Origin: Orbilia blumenaviensis
Taxonomy: Eukaryota; Ascomycota; Orbiliomycetes; Orbiliales; Orbiliaceae
Assembly: GCA_036872755.1 (NCBI GenBank)
Contig: JAVHNS010000002.1
Coordinates: 620,001 to 684,000 of the forward strand
Direction: 5' to 3'
Length of the DNA stretch: 64,000 nt
The position numbers and the translations under genes were made by a program. Of this stretch, positions 32,880 to 45,728 are shown one piece after another. The notes under the pieces are model-generated. The model did not search any database, was not told the origin of the DNA, and worked only from the letters and a program-made list of their open reading frames with translations. Within the stretch, counting starts at the first letter, position 1, and each line of letters starts with the position of its first letter.

Positions 32880-35521
32880 CTTTGAAGTTCTTTTTTAGGG
32901 GAGGGATGGGCAGACGGGGTTTTGAAGTTGGGTCAATTGGAGCGACTGGCGGGTTTACGCCGCATTGAAGGGATGTGGGTTCTTTTTTGGTGGTCCTGGC
33001 GCCTTATGGTGAAGTTGAAAAAAGCTTAGCGAAGGCGATCTAGTGAAACCTGATCGTGTGGACCTGAGTCGTGTGAATAAGCCACACCCTAGCCACACAC
33101 CTCCGAGAACCCCCACGCTCCGGGAGATGACAACGCAAAAAAATACCACATCTCATAGTCTGCACCCAACTCCGGGTGTTGATGGTCTCATTGGGTGTTG
33201 ATTCTGAAAGGAATCCGAATCCAGAACAATTAACAACACCTGAGCACAGGCTATTGTAGCGAGCTAGAAACTGATAGGAATATACGGCTAAAATAATGTT
33301 TTTTTCTCTCTTCTTTTTTTGGGTTTAGTGCGTAATGAATACAGGATCTCAGTTTCCGCGAGCAAATATAATTATATAATATCGGTGCCACTCATCGGCA
33401 CCGCACATTTTTAAGACTTCATATATCCCCTGAAAAACCAGCAGAATACATATACAGCACATACCACCCTTCTGTCGCTAGAGGCTTTTTTAAGCGAGAC
33501 CGTTGGATTTTACTGATCGTTTCAGGTATTTTAGTATGTAAGTACTCGAGTATCCACTTTACCAGGGTTTAAAGTAAGTGGTTATAGAGGCACAACTCTT
33601 TTTTCTCTCTCTTTTTTTTTCGTCCCCGTTCTACATAATAATATGCATGTATTGTGGATATGCATAGTCTGCAGCTCTCGGAAATAAGTGTTTTTTTTTT
33701 TTAATCAAGACGGGAATGCAGATTGAGAAAATTGCTTTTTTTCTCGTTATATTTGGGAAACTTAGTTAGAGCTGTCCGTACAAGGTTAAATTTCCTAGAG
33801 AAGAGATTTATTATTATACTACTGGTATTGATAAGTCTGTCGAAGACTAGAATACACGATGCTCTCGCCAGTTGATCTGGATTTTATCCCAATCGACCGG
33901 TTTACAATAACAAGATCCGGTCCAGACGGACGGGAACAGCCCAAATATAGCCTCTAATTAAATCCAAGCTCCAAAAGAAAATACGAAGAACCACATAGGC
34001 TATACTTATCACTCCAAAAAGATAAGGTTCAATATATATAGACTAATACCAATCGATCGACAGATATCCCGAGCTGTCTGATTTATAATTATGACCGATG
34101 ATCTCCATAGCTAGGTTGTGAAATCCACTAAACCATTCTTAGTTAGCTGGTGTTAACATGTTGAAGCGCCACTTCGATCTGTTTGGACCGTATAAGTAAG
34201 CCGACCCCAACGCGCATACGGATTCGATCGATACCCGTCTCGTGAACAAAGTTTACTTACGAGCCGCTAGTTGTGTAACAGATAGACTAATTATGTATGT
34301 AATATTTTTTTCCTTTTCTGATTTAAGACTTATTCAGGATATGGCCAAACGGTATTTGATCGGACACGCCGAAAGGAAAAGAACCTTCGAGGTTGTCTTA
34401 AATATGAGACAGGAACGGACGGCTGAGGAGGATGCTGCTATACGTACCAACATACTATATCTTCCTCTTTAGAGTTGTGGTATACAATTTGTTTTGTTTT
34501 GCAGGTAGCGGTAGGATTGAGCGGCAAGCGTCGGCGAACCGTTAGAAAAATCTAAGGGTTGGAAATGTTAGCTCACACACTACTACTACTGCACAATACA
34601 AATAGGCATTATCGCTTACTATGATGTATATACTAATTATTAATTACTACATTGTATTCTTTAAACTGGTGTGGACTGGCACCAACGAGACCAGTGTGGA
34701 CCCTTTTCGGCCTTGTCTGGAAGGAAAAAAGGGTCTAATATACAACATAACACCTTTTGATTTAACACGATCGAAATCAAACATGTTGGGATTCGCAGGG
34801 AAGGGTGATGCATATGCAGTGTATAAGAAACAAAAACGTCTAACTATACCGATTTTGTATAGTACACCGCAAGGGGTGGAAAGGAAAATCTGGTTAGATA
34901 AAATAAAAAAAAAAAAAAAACCCCTAAAAAAGGGATTCGTGATGGACCTGGGGGGCCGGGGCAATTGGGGTTTTGTTGGGGGGTTCGTCCAACTGAAGTA
35001 ACTGAGAGAGAGAGGCTTGCAAAACCAACATGAACAATGGGACGATCGTGTTCCGTCCATACGTGACCACCTGGACCGAAAAAGAAAGTTAAAAAACATA
35101 ACGCTCGGCGATCCCTTACCTTCCTTTCTCCGCTTTTTGCGAATAGAGTTAGTTAGTTATAGTAAAAGCTATTGATGCCTGCCTGCCTGCTACTCGCGCT
35201 CGGTGTAAGACCCTATAACGCTTTTTTTTTTTTTTTTTTTTTTAAATTTAAAATTAATCTAACTAGAGAAACTAGTTGCAGGGCACCTTGCTACTGAAGT
35301 GTCGTATACTACAAGCTGACCAGTTGCAGTGGTAGGATAGTGGTAGGGAAGGGCGTGCATCATATGAACTTGTTAACAGGGTATATCTGTTAGGTATATA
35401 TATATCTATAGCTATAGCTCCTGATAAACCTAGTGCCCTGCATAATCACTACCATATATACCTCCAGCACTACCAGAACGTTATACAGTTCTTATAATTA
35501 TAAGGTATCCATGTCTCAGCA
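32835..35521. other. Intergenic, homopolymer-rich
   Basis: 2.7 kb. Holds a 28-T run (32852-32879), an A run (about 34904-34920) and a 22-T run (35222-35243). A short open stretch ending at 34472 (DMAKRYLIGHAERKRTFEVV) is preceded by a plausible acceptor, but I could not join it in frame to an ATG exon, so no gene is called. Confidence 0.5.
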
Positions 35522-36081
35522 ATGTGTCTCGAAGATAACATACGCCCAAGCCTAAACCTCCTAATCGATTCTTCCCCCTCCTACTACTACTACTGCAACA
35601 ACGTTGACCACAATCTATCATCATTGAAAACCCTCTTCGCCGCATGTTACGACTTTCTTTACAACTGTTTCTCCAAGCCGTTCGAGTATATATACCACAT
35701 ACTCATAAGAGAGTCAGACGAAGCGGCGGTCATGGCGTATGAGTTTTACAGGTATAACGCGGAGGCGTCGGCGGGGTTGCTGGCAGCCGGGTTTTTTGGG
35801 TTGATTTTGCTGGTGGCTGGGTATAGAGTTTGGAGGACTGGAGTTTGGTGGTTGGGGGTTAGTGTCGGGGCTATTGGGTGTAAGTATTTCTTATATATAT
35901 ACATACCGTACGGGGTTTTGGCTGGTTTCTCAAGACTGTTTATAGAAAAAAGGGAACTTAAACAGTATAAACAACGATTTGAAAGAGAATAAGATGGCTT
36001 GCTTTCTTTTTAAAATATTTTAACATTTGGAAACAGTCCTAGAAAGGCACCCAACCCCCCTACGGTATATATATATATGTG

Positions 36082-36116
<35 letters not shown>

Positions 36117-37352
36117 TTTTTGGAAGGAGATTTTCGAAGTGCATGTGCTGATTATTATTGTTACTTTTGTATTGGGATGGGATGGATAGTGGACGTGGTG
36201 GGCTTGATCACTCGATCGGTGTCGATTCTGCAGCCGCAGAACCTGGGTGCGTATATGATCAGTGTCGTCTTCCTGACGTACGTAGCATTCTATGACCCCC
36301 CTCCTAATTAATAGAAAAACGTATATGTTATAATTTTGAGTCTAATTAATTATATTGAATATACATATATAGAACGGCACCCTCCATCCAAGCCGCAAGC
36401 GTCTACATGCTCGCCGGCCGGGTAATCAGTCGCCTCACACCGCCCGAACGACAAAACATCTCAACCCTCTGGCTGAACCCACGATATCTATCCGCCATAT
36501 TCATAAGCCAGACTGTACTCTCGGTTTCAATGCAGCTGGTAGGGATTGGGTATATTATCGGTGCTATCGCGGGGACATCTAATAGTAAACCTTCGGATCC
36601 TGAACCGGATATGCATGCGGCGATGTATATGCTTGTTATCGGGTTTTCGGTGCAGATTTTCACCGTTCTGTGGTTTTTGGTGGTGGTGGCGAGGTTTCAA
36701 GTTGGATTTGAGGGGTGGAGGAGGGGGGGACGGGGGAGGTTTGAGGTGGAGGAGAAGGTTGTGAAGACTATTTTTTATGTTTTGTATTTCTCGGCGGCGC
36801 TGTTGCTGGTAAGTTTATATATTTATACACATACATATATATCTTTTGCACACTAACTTGAGATTTGATACTGGGCTTACATATACCTACTTACTTACTA
36901 ATTTAATTGATATAAAATAGATCCGGTCGGTGTACCGCCTCAACCACTTCCTGGCGGAGACGTCGCCGTTGGAATCGTTCCTGGTGACGGAGGAGTGGCC
37001 GTTCTGGGTGTGTGAGATATTTGTCGTCTCGTGTGAGTTCCATTTCCTCCCTCTTTCTTATTTTATTCATATGTGAATACTGACATGATTGTTATATGTT
37101 TGTGTACTAACTATAGTGATGTACACCTGCTACTTGATACCGCAGTATCCGGGAAGGTGGTTCGAGAAGGGTGGTGCACTGGAGGATGTTGGTAATAGCA
37201 ATCATAATAGTAATAATAATGATGACTTTGATGTGGAGGCGTCCGCATCTACGAGAGTACCTCAGAAACAGGATAAAGAGATGGATCGGAGCAGGGAGAG
37301 CACAAGTGCCCGGAGGCTGGCATTTGCGGGGTTTGAGTTTGGTTTAACTTAA
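35522..37352 (+). CDS. RTA1-like seven-TM lipid-exporter family protein
   Basis: Five exons: 35522-35879, 36190-36277, 36373-36808, 36921-37032, 37117-37352; 409 aa from the first ATG. An in-frame ATG at 35732 would give 339 aa, closer to the family norm, so the start is uncertain. Membrane segments include ASAGLLAAGFFGLILLVAGY, WWLGVSVGAIG, ISVVFLTTAPSIQAASVYML, MQLVGIGYIIGAIAG, a segment around MLVIGFSVQIFTVLWFLVVV, and YVLYFSAALLL followed by IRSVYRLNHFL. The GxxxxxxGLITRSVS segment and the RSVYR motif are RTA1-family marks. Members include yeast Rta1, Rsb1 and Yer185w, linked to resistance to lipids and sterol-binding compounds. The C-terminal tail is hydrophilic, Asn/Asp-rich. Intron 1 (310 nt) contains a MITE copy and a TTA microsatellite. 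Confidence 0.8.
35903..36068 (+). mobile_element. MITE copy B, inside intron 1 of the RTA1-like gene
   Basis: About 166 bp, ends ATACCGTA and TACGGTAT, interior matching copies A and C (ACGATTTGAAAGAGAATAAG, GGCTTGC). It is inserted between the donor at 35880 and acceptor at 36189 and leaves both intact. The rest of the intron is short, so the element accounts for over half of it. Confidence 0.8.
36088..36115. repeat. TTA trinucleotide microsatellite
   Basis: About nine TTA units within intron 1 of the RTA1-like gene. A similar run lies at 37417-37440 after the gene. Confidence 0.85.
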
Positions 37353-39671
37353 AAAAATTTTAAATTTAATATATCTAAACAGTGAATGTCGTTTGGGCGC
37401 TGAAGTCTTTTTCTTCATTATTATTATTATTATTATTATTTTCTTTCTCTTTCTTTCTTCGATGGTATCGGCGTCATTCTCTTTCCTTCCGGTTTTTGGT
37501 TGATTCGGTGTCATGTTCCAGTTGAAATTTATTAATCTACTGGTCGATTTACTAATTATGAATTGGTCTCGTATCGTGAACTATGAATCTGGTTTCTATT
37601 TAGGTACCGTATGGGGTTTTGCATGGCTGGTTTCTCAAGACGGTTTATAGAAAAAAAGGAAACTTAAAACAGTATAAATGACGATTTGAAAGAGAATAAG
37701 ACGGCTTGCTTCCTTTTTAAAATGGTTTAATAATCGGAAGCGGTCCCAGAAAAGTACCCGAACCCCCCCACGGTACCTATATACCTAGGTATATATTACC
37801 CTGCCTGATCTACGAGGCAACCAATATCGCCCCCAAGCCTAAGGTTATGGATTTATGATTCTAAATATGGCCCAACTACAAGGTGTATCGATATGCGTGG
37901 CTGCGCTAGTCTGCAGAGGACCCAGATATAATACAGTCGTGATATTAATTTGTATATTTAAGGTTTTTTTTTTTATCCGCCTGGACTTGATATTATCGTA
38001 TGTATACACCGTAGCGTCTGATAGATATGCCTGAACAGTAAGTACCTACCTAGGTACTTGCTTTAAACACACGTAACTAGGTAGATCGATAGGTACCTCC
38101 TACATATTAGTATATTATTGATTATGTAAGATTAAGAGTGCAGCGTCTACGGACGTCACTGTGCACACAGTGCTGTGCTGGATCTCGTGGAACGGGCGTG
38201 CAGGGCAGCCCTTTTTGCATGTCCCGTGCGGGATCCCTGCACCTGCAGGCACACACACGCGAGCTGTCGAGAATGGGTGGGTGGTAGGTACATGTACTGT
38301 ACTTACCTACCTTTAGAATGCAGATTTGCCCCTTCCCCCCGTCGGTGGCCATTAGTTAGCATTCCAGCCTCATGCCGTGCATGAGATATCTACCCGAATC
38401 GATCCCCGATGCCGCCTTACATAATTTGCAGGCTTGCTATACAAACCCCCCCTTGAGCTGTAAATAAAATAAAAATAAAATGGATTAAAAAGATGATCCT
38501 TGTACTGTGTACTGTAGATGTCAGGATCGATATATACCTATTAAATTATCAAGCGGGACCGGAGGAGTTCGAAATTCTGGAGTGTTGCCGGGGGGGGCCC
38601 AAGCCAATCAGCATCGCAGAGAGGCAGAAGCAGCTCTTTAACTCCCCAGCCAGCTTACATGGAAGAGGTAAGTACCTAGCTAACCAAACTGGCCAACCGT
38701 TTCGTCCCAGAGAAAAACCCCTTCGGACCAGCTTGTCGTTTCAGCTTCCAAATCCAATTAATACAGCATCATCATCACCATCACCATCATCGAATCCCAA
38801 TCTCACCGGTCCCCCGCCCTTAGCTCGGGACTTGCAATTGGCTACTATATAACCATACCGTCCCGCAGATCGGATTCAAAACATAAGCACAAGCGACAAG
38901 CCAGGGGCTGCGCTGTTGCACTTGTTACTGTATGTGTGCTACTGTTTACTACTGCTGTTTACCTTAACCAGCTCGCTGGGATGGAAGCTTCCAAACCTTC
39001 CCTTTCTTTTTCTCTTCCCTTTTCTCTTGCTGCTGCTGCTTCTGCTGCACAACCTCCGAAACCTTACCTGACCGCAAACTAAACTAACATTAACCTCCTA
39101 ACCACCTCCCCTCAAGACCTATCCGGCGAGACAGACCTCCAACCCTCGAACGAGAAAAGGAAAAAAAAAAAAAGTCAAAGTCTAACTATCGCCAGCTCTC
39201 TTTCTCTTTCTCTCAATCTCTCGCTCTCCCCGTTCTGGAATCAACCGCACCACCTCCTCGACAAAGGCCGGTCCCGTATTTGTTTTTTTCTTATTTTTCT
39301 TTTCTTTTCTTCTTTGTCGACATTCCCTCCGTCCTACTTCGGTGACGGTAGCCTCATCCGTCCGCTTGTTCCCGGTCCATCCTGCATGAAATTCTATATC
39401 GTACTTAGCATTAGAAGTAGTCTCTCCTAATTTTACTCTCAACTACCTACCACTGTTACTACTACTACAACCGTCTCGCCGACATCATTCGCCGTTAAAA
39501 ACCACAGCCACCTGCGCGCTCAGATCGCTCACCCTCATCCCTCCCTACTTCCCTCGCTCTCCTCCCCTCTACTCCTATCCTCTCTAATCTTCACTTTCCT
39601 CTCCTCCGGTAACGAATCACAGAAAGGGGAGAACGAAAAAAAAAGAGAGAGAAAGTAAAAATAAAGTGACA
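37353..39671. other. Intergenic with MITE copy C and short inverted repeats
   Basis: 2.3 kb. Holds a TTA microsatellite (37417-37440), the MITE at 37603-37777, an inverted pair TGCAGGG/CCCTGCA near 38199-38242, and CT-rich promoter sequence from about 39000. The frame 38493-38852 has no domain. Confidence 0.5.
37603..37777 (+). mobile_element. MITE copy C (best-preserved ends)
   Basis: 175 bp. Starts GGTACCGTATGGGGTTTTG and ends with CCCCCCCACGGTACC, forming terminal inverted repeats of about 19 bp with few mismatches, flanked by TA on both sides. The interior matches copies A and B. Confidence 0.8.
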
Positions 39672-41011
39672 ATGGCCGGCTACTACGACGAACACGACTC
39701 CTACGCCTACGATGATGACATCGGCCCTGCTTCACCGACAATGTCGGCTCACAACTCCGCTGCGAACGGCCTGGGCTCACTTGCCGATGAGCTGGCTGCG
39801 GCATGGTCAGATGAGGAGGAAATCGATGAGATGGACGGCGAAGATGGCGATGCACCCCGCTCACCCACCACCCCCAGGTCGCCAACCCACCGACGGCACG
39901 CCTCCATATCCTCTGTAGGATCGGCGAGCAGCCAGAGAAGACGGTTCGCTCGGCTGTCGAACGACACAGCCAGCAGCGTGATCTCAAACGGCACTTCCGC
40001 TACATCAGCCACAAATACGAGCAAACCCATGATCAGGCACCACAGGCGGATGTCGAGCTCGGCAACGGTGGAAATCAATGGGAATCATGAGGGTATCCCG
40101 CCATCCTTGGAAGATAAAATGGGGCAGATCGAGTCTGAAGCCCTAAGGGGTTTATCGATGGTTAAAGCTTGGTCAAGGAGGCAAAGGGCAGGGATCGCGA
40201 AGCGAAGACCAGGGATTAATGGCATGGTGGAGAACGAGGAGATCGAGGAGGATGATGATCCGATCTGTAGGCTGCTGGAGGGGCTGTCGAATCTCAGCAG
40301 CCAAAGCGGGATTGAAACAGGCACCCAACGGTACGATATTTTTCTCTCTTTCTCTCTCCATATCAGTCTTTTTAGGCCTGACTCAGTGCTGACATTTTTT
40401 TTTGTTTGTTCAAAATATCTAGGCTTATCACCGCCCACAACTCTCTCTCCACCCATGTCCAAAACCAATCTCGCACACTCCGTGACTTATCACTGCAATT
40501 AAACGCCCCTGGGACAACCGTTACGACCGCTGCACCCCGTCTGAACACTCGGCCCGTTACAATATCCTCGAAAGGCGTCAATGCCGATGCCGATGATGAT
40601 GACAATGACGACAATCAAGAAGAAGAAGAAGATGAGGATGACACCACCCCTCTATTCACCACTTTACTCTCCACCGTTCCGACACCCACAATCCAACCTC
40701 TCCAGGATCTTCAAAACATCCATCAGTTGACCGTCCAGTTAATTTCGCACTTTGCGGGGTTATCGGATGCGATACATATGTTCAAGCAACAGTCGAACGC
40801 CGCCAGCCGAAAATTACGCGGGGCAAAAGAAGCCATGAGGGAATGCAAACTTGAAGTCGAAACCGTCGAGCAGGCAAGGCGGTGGATCGACGAAGGCGAC
40901 TGGGATAGACGGCTCGACAACCGGGAAGCGGCTGGTGTATGCCGCGAGGTACTCGGTGGCTTTGAGGATGTTATCCGAAACATGGAGAGGCGGATCGAAG
41001 GGCTCTGTTAG
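39672..41011 (+). CDS. Uncharacterised fungal protein with acidic linker and C-terminal helical domain, 415 aa
   Basis: Exons 39672-40330 and 40423-41011; intron donor GTACGA, acceptor CTAG, phase 2. The N-terminus (MAGYYDEHDSYAYDDDIGPA) is acidic, followed by LADELAAAWSDEEEIDEM, then a Ser/Thr/Arg-rich basic stretch. After LLEGLSNLSSQSGIETGTQRLI the second exon gives a helical region (LITAHNSLSTHVQNQSRTLRDLS), a Glu/Asp-rich loop, and a C-terminal block with coiled-coil character (HFAGLSDAIHMFKQQSNAASRKLRGAKEAM) ending RRWIDEGDWDRRLDNREAAGVCREVLGGFEDV. I believe this C-terminal block is conserved in filamentous ascomycetes, but I cannot name a function. No membrane segment or signal is visible. 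It converges with the LisH-WD40 gene. Confidence 0.8.
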
Positions 41012-41736
41012 GGTCGAACCCTGACAGATCTAGAAAGGGGGGATGTTTGGGATTTGGAAGGGAAATAAATATAACTCTTGGTGTTAGGTGCTGGGATTGT
41101 GTGGACAACTTCTGATTTTTTTAAAATCTTTTTTTTTATTAGATGAGGAAGATACCCTCTGCTCTTTTTTTCGTCGTGATTCTTTTGCCTTTTCCTTTGT
41201 CTTCATATTTTTTCTCATATCTACATATTCTTTTCTAAATCTTTCTAACCTCCCCAACTGCTGTGTCTGTTCAAGAAATGCTTGCATGGGCTGAAGATTT
41301 TTGGTATACCTAGGTATATAAAGAAAGTTTTTCCTCACTTTTCTTTTTTCTCTCTCATGATGGTGGCGTTTTTCGGGCATCTACTGTTTCTCTTTCTTCT
41401 TCTTCTTATTCCTCTTCTTGTTCGATTCTTGTACCTTCTCCTTTTTCAAAGTAGAAGCTTTATAATGTATCTTCTTTCTTTTTTTCTCTATATGATAGAC
41501 TTCATCATGGTGCTTCGACTGAAACGATGATACTGCTGTGTGGGCAAGGTGCGGGTTGGAGGGGGCTGATATTATATCAGATGGAGGAGGAGGATATAGC
41601 CCTTTAATTGCATGGTGCACTTACATTATAAATCTAGATATATCTATCTCATGACTAGAAACCTAACAACCTTTTTTATCCTCCCAATCCAACATATAAT
41701 ATACCCCCTTACTAAACCCCCCCCAAATGGGGTTTA
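41012..41736. other. Convergent 3' spacer, T/C-rich
   Basis: 725 bp, strongly pyrimidine-rich on the plus strand (41100-41500). The frames read there are low-complexity Phe/Leu/Ser runs. No gene seen. Confidence 0.6.
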
Positions 41737-43354
41737 TCAAACCGATACCTCCTGCTCTTTAGCAATCCTCCAAATGTTCAACCCGCCGTCAAACCCACCA
41801 CTGATCATCACCTCCTCCTCCTCTTCTTCTCCTCCTCCTTCGACTTTTGTAAAAATAGTCCCGCCGGTTAAACACCTGACCTTCCTCCCCTTATGTCCCT
41901 TCAGCTCAGCCACAACCTTCCCACTGCTAACGTCAACCCCCTTCACAACCCCATCATCACCATTAACCCAAATCCCGCTACCGGCTAGATCCCCTCCTCC
42001 CCTCCACGCTACTACCCCCGTAGAATAAGCGCTCAGTTCAACGGGTATACCGAATTCCTTATCCACCGTGAAAGTTCTCAAGTTGTAGATTATTATTTTA
42101 GGAGTGGAGGTTATCAATGCTATAAGGTGGGGGTTATGAGGATGAGGGGTTAGAGAAGTGGGGGTGTACGTCAGCCATGATGTTTGAGTTGCGGTTAAAG
42201 AGGGGTTTGATGTGAAAATAAACTCGTTTTTGGGGGGTGTTGATAAAGAGTAGATGTGGAGGGTTGGGGAGTCTCTTATTGTTGCTATTAGTAGTAGTGG
42301 TAGAGGATCTTGTGGAGTGGGAGTGGGATTGGTATGGCGGTAGTCTTTGGTGAATATGACGTCTTCGACGGTTTGGTCGAATTTTATGGTTTGGAGGGGT
42401 GAGAGGGATGGTGTTGAAGGGGAGGATGGAGTTGGGATGTGGAGTTTGTGGAGTGAGAGGGATTTATCGTGGCTTGCTGCTGCTAGGTATCTTATTTCTC
42501 CTTCTTCTTCTTCCTCCTCGCCATCCTCTTTTGTTGGGTTTGGTTTTGGTAATGCATATGCATCAGAAACCGCGAGCTTGACGATATACTTCGCATGCCC
42601 CTTCCACCTCTGCAGCACCTCACCTTTCAAATCCGAAACGGCGATGTCACCGACCATGCTACCCGTCACAAGCCATCTTTGGGAAATCACCGCGACGGAT
42701 AAGATTGGTCCTGCGTGTATGTTCCGAAACGTGGATATGAGGGTGTATGGTGGAGATGCGGTGTGGATGGTTAGTGATTTGTCGGATGAGGTTGAGATTA
42801 TTACCTGTTGAGGAGAGGTTTGAGAGGGGAGGATGAGGGTTGTGAGGGTTGTGGAGAGGATGTTGGAGGTTGTGGAGGGGGTTGGGAGGAGGGTTGGGGA
42901 TGTTGGGTCTTTATATCAGATATATAATATATAATGTTAGTGATATTGTAGGAAATATGCGTTGAAACGTTGCATTTTTTTTCTAATACTAATAAGAGAG
43001 AGAAGGGGAATATTGAGAAATATGACCAAGAAATACGTACACGGCACTCTGAACCCAACATCTTCAACGCCCTTAACATCAACCTTCTCAAAGCGCACAG
43101 CCAGATCGTAGAGTTTTTTCTCCTCAAGTATTTTCTCGATCGTGGGATCTGTTGGGGAGTCGGTTATGGAGTCGGCGGTTAGGTTGGTTTCGCGGAGGAA
43201 GGCTTGGAATGTCTTTATTATTATATTGTATATATAGTTAGCTATACAAATATTAAATAGGTGGTTGTAGATGGGAAGAGTAAGGTACCTCATGATAGCC
43301 GTTGGCGCGGAGGAAGCGGGCGACTAGGACGTCGGGGGAGTCGTTGGCGGGCAT
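41737..43354 (-). CDS. LisH and WD40-repeat protein, 469 aa
   Basis: Exons 43354-43289 (22 codons), 43212-43041 and 42908-41737, with introns of 76 and 132 nt. The start is ATG CCC GCC AAC GAC (MPANDSPDVLVARFL). Residues about 7-33 form a LisH dimerisation motif (VLVARFLRANGYHETFQAFLRE), split by the first intron. WD40-type blades follow: VIISTSSDKSLTIHT, LSVAVISQRWLVTGSMVGDIAVSDL, KYIVKLAVSDAYAL, RYLAAASHDKSLSLHKL, GDDGVVKGVDVSSGKVVAELKGH and MISGGFDGGLNIWRI. LisH-WD40 proteins act as scaffolds, but I cannot assign this one to a named orthologue. A Glu-rich loop lies between blades. Confidence 0.8.
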
Positions 43355-44322
43355 GGTTGGGCTGGTATTATTATGTATTCGGATCTATTGTGTAGACGGT
43401 TGCGAGGTCTAATGCGTATGCATGGTTCTTATTTTTTTGTATATTTCTATAAAAAAAAAAGTGGGAGAAATGGATATGTAGACGGTATAGAAGAATGATA
43501 TTTATTATTATTAATCGATGAGCTGCAGCTGTGAGAAACTTGGCATCTCTGCGCTGCGCTGGTCTAATACAGTCGTCTACGTTTATAATGATATTTGAAA
43601 ATGCAAAAAAAAAAAAAAAAAAAAAATGTTTAGAAGGTAGATGAAACAATTTGGCCGCAAGATGGAATGGACCACTACGCCCACCTCGATGCTGCATCGT
43701 AAAATCCCCTCGAAAAGGGCCCATGCAGGTTCTCGTAGCGACGTCGTGGTGAGTAAAGCGCCCTGTATAAACACCCCCTCTTACTCTCCCCCTATACATT
43801 CCCCCCCGCTTTCCTCTCAATGAGAAGGAAAGAAGGGAAGAAAAAGAGGATTTGAAGGGAAAATGCCTATGTTATCTCTTCTTCGCACCAAAATAGGTCT
43901 GTACCGCGGGTGTGGGATAGCAGAGACCAGAGTGTTGGCGAAGTGTCATCAAACGAAATAAACGTATTGAAATCACGAATTTTTGGAGTTTTGTTTTGGC
44001 AACCGTGTATAGTGTGTATTGATGTTATAGACACTGGTACGTTGGTGACAGTGGGTATGTGTGTGTGAACAAAGGTATCAATGGATCACCATATATATAT
44101 ATGGTTGTTAATAAAAAAAGCAGAACCCCCCTTAGCTGTGCCTGTGTGTGAGACAGAAAAGAACACCGATGCAGAACACCCCTTCCCTTTCGACCATAAG
44201 GGGATAAAAAAAAGGTAAAAAACCCTGGCATTAAAAGTCGTAATATATACAGAGAAAACCGAGTGAAGGGATCGTAAAAGACATTAAAAACTTTTTATTT
44301 ATTTATTTTAAAAAGTTGTCGT
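43355..44322. other. Spacer between LisH-WD40 gene and RPL12
   Basis: 968 bp. Holds a 22-A run (43605-43626), an AT run (about 44090-44105), the promoter of the LisH-WD40 gene and the RPL12 3' end. No gene seen. Confidence 0.55.
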
Positions 44323-45339
44323 TTACTCTTCTGGGACTAAAGTGGGTGTTAGTGAACATTCAATAGTCTTTATGAAGTAGTTTGGGGGGGACGTACTCTC
44401 AATCTCTCCGTTGTCAATCTCCTCCTGGACATCCTTGGGGCTCTTGCCGTCGACCTTGCAGCCAACGCTGAAGGCAGTTCCGAGGATCTCCTTGACGGTT
44501 CCCTTCAACTCCTTGGCCAAAGACTTGTGCCTCATCGTCCTGGCGATCTCAATGATCTCATCCAAAGGAATCGACTTGGTGTGCTTGATGTTCTTCTCCT
44601 TCTTTCGGTCACGTGGTGGCTCCTTGAGGGCCTTGATGACGAGCGAGGAGGCGGTTGGGACGACCGAGACGGCGGCTTGACGGTTCTGGATGGTGAGCTT
44701 GCAGGTGACCCTCAAACCCTTCCAGTCCTGGGTGGCCTTGGCGATATCTTCACCGACTTTCTTGGGGGAAAGACCGAGAGGACCGATCTTGGGGGCGAGG
44801 GCGGAGGAGGCACCGACTTCACCACCGGTGGCACGGAGGTAGCTGAAAAGAAAGGGAAAAAAATATGTTAATATACCACCGCCTTTCCTTGGGCAGGTAC
44901 TGGAAAACCAGATGCCCTTAGATCACACCCTCCATGTATTATCACCGAGATGAATAGATGAGAGATGAGAAGAAAAAAAAAAGAGAGGATATAGTTACTT
45001 ACATGACCTTCACTTCATTTGGATCAAATTTTGGAGCTATAGTTCATCCAATGCGACAACATGCAACTCGTCAGCACAATTCCTTATTTTTTTTTATATC
45101 AGTCAAGTTTGCCGTCTCGCTCGAATCGACAATCCAGTCTCCTTGATCAAGGGCGCAGATGAAAAACCCGCCGACAGGAAACTACAGCTCGGAATCGAGT
45201 CTGCATTGTTTCTCTGTCGCTTTATAAATGTTATAAATTTTTTCCTTTTTGAACGAGCTGTTATAGCCAATGATCAAGGAGGGATACGTCGACGGCATTG
45301 AGACGGCGGTGGAATTAATGCATCAAAGGACGTACGCAT
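44323..45339 (-). CDS. RPL12: 60S ribosomal protein L12 (uL11)
   Basis: Four exons: 45339-45336 (ATGC only), 45036-45003 (34 nt), 44842-44397 (446 nt), 44336-44323 (14 nt); 165 aa, the family length. Splicing gives [20 protein letters not shown], then [20 protein letters not shown], and ends GEIEIPEE. uL11 forms the base of the ribosomal P-stalk with helices 43/44 of 25S rRNA and takes part in the GTPase centre. Donor GTACGT after ATGC and acceptor CTATAG define a 299-nt first intron, the longest in the gene and typical of ribosomal-protein genes. The last intron (60 nt) separates the codons for the final four residues. Confidence 0.95.
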
Positions 45340-45728
45340 GGCGAAGCTGTCAAAATAATGATCTTGCTAAAATATGTATAGTAGTGAAGGGTGAAGTTGG
45401 CGATTGGGGGGGAAGATTGTCGATGATTTTGGCGTGAAGAAGGAATCGATAGCAATAAGAGTGGAGTAGAAGGTTTATTGAACACCCAAAAATTTCCATC
45501 GAGGCTGCTCACGTGATATCTAATTTTTGGCAGTCACCCTGCGTTGCGGGTTTTGTGTGGGTTGATTAGGGCTAAACTAAACGCTGGCACAACACCCAAC
45601 CCACTGGCATCTTCCACCTTAGCGACATCTCCAATATCGATCTCGGACATCATCATCTTCATATCCCCCCACCCCTTAACGAATCCCATAACCTCCGAAG
45701 TCACCCTCTTCGATCACATATCCTCACA
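45340..45728. promoter_or_regulatory. Shared promoter of RPL12 and RPL29
   Basis: 389 bp between two divergent ribosomal-protein start codons. Co-regulation is expected. I did not identify a specific activator site. Confidence 0.65.

Noticed and set aside
34150..34472. Possible small two-exon gene (MLKRHFDLFGPY... and DMAKRYLIGHAERKRTF)
   Set aside because: The donor after the first part and the acceptor before the second do not keep the frame, so no gene was called.
43371..43820. Minus-strand open frame of 149 codons
   Set aside because: Spans a 22-A run read as polyphenylalanine; low-complexity spacer DNA.
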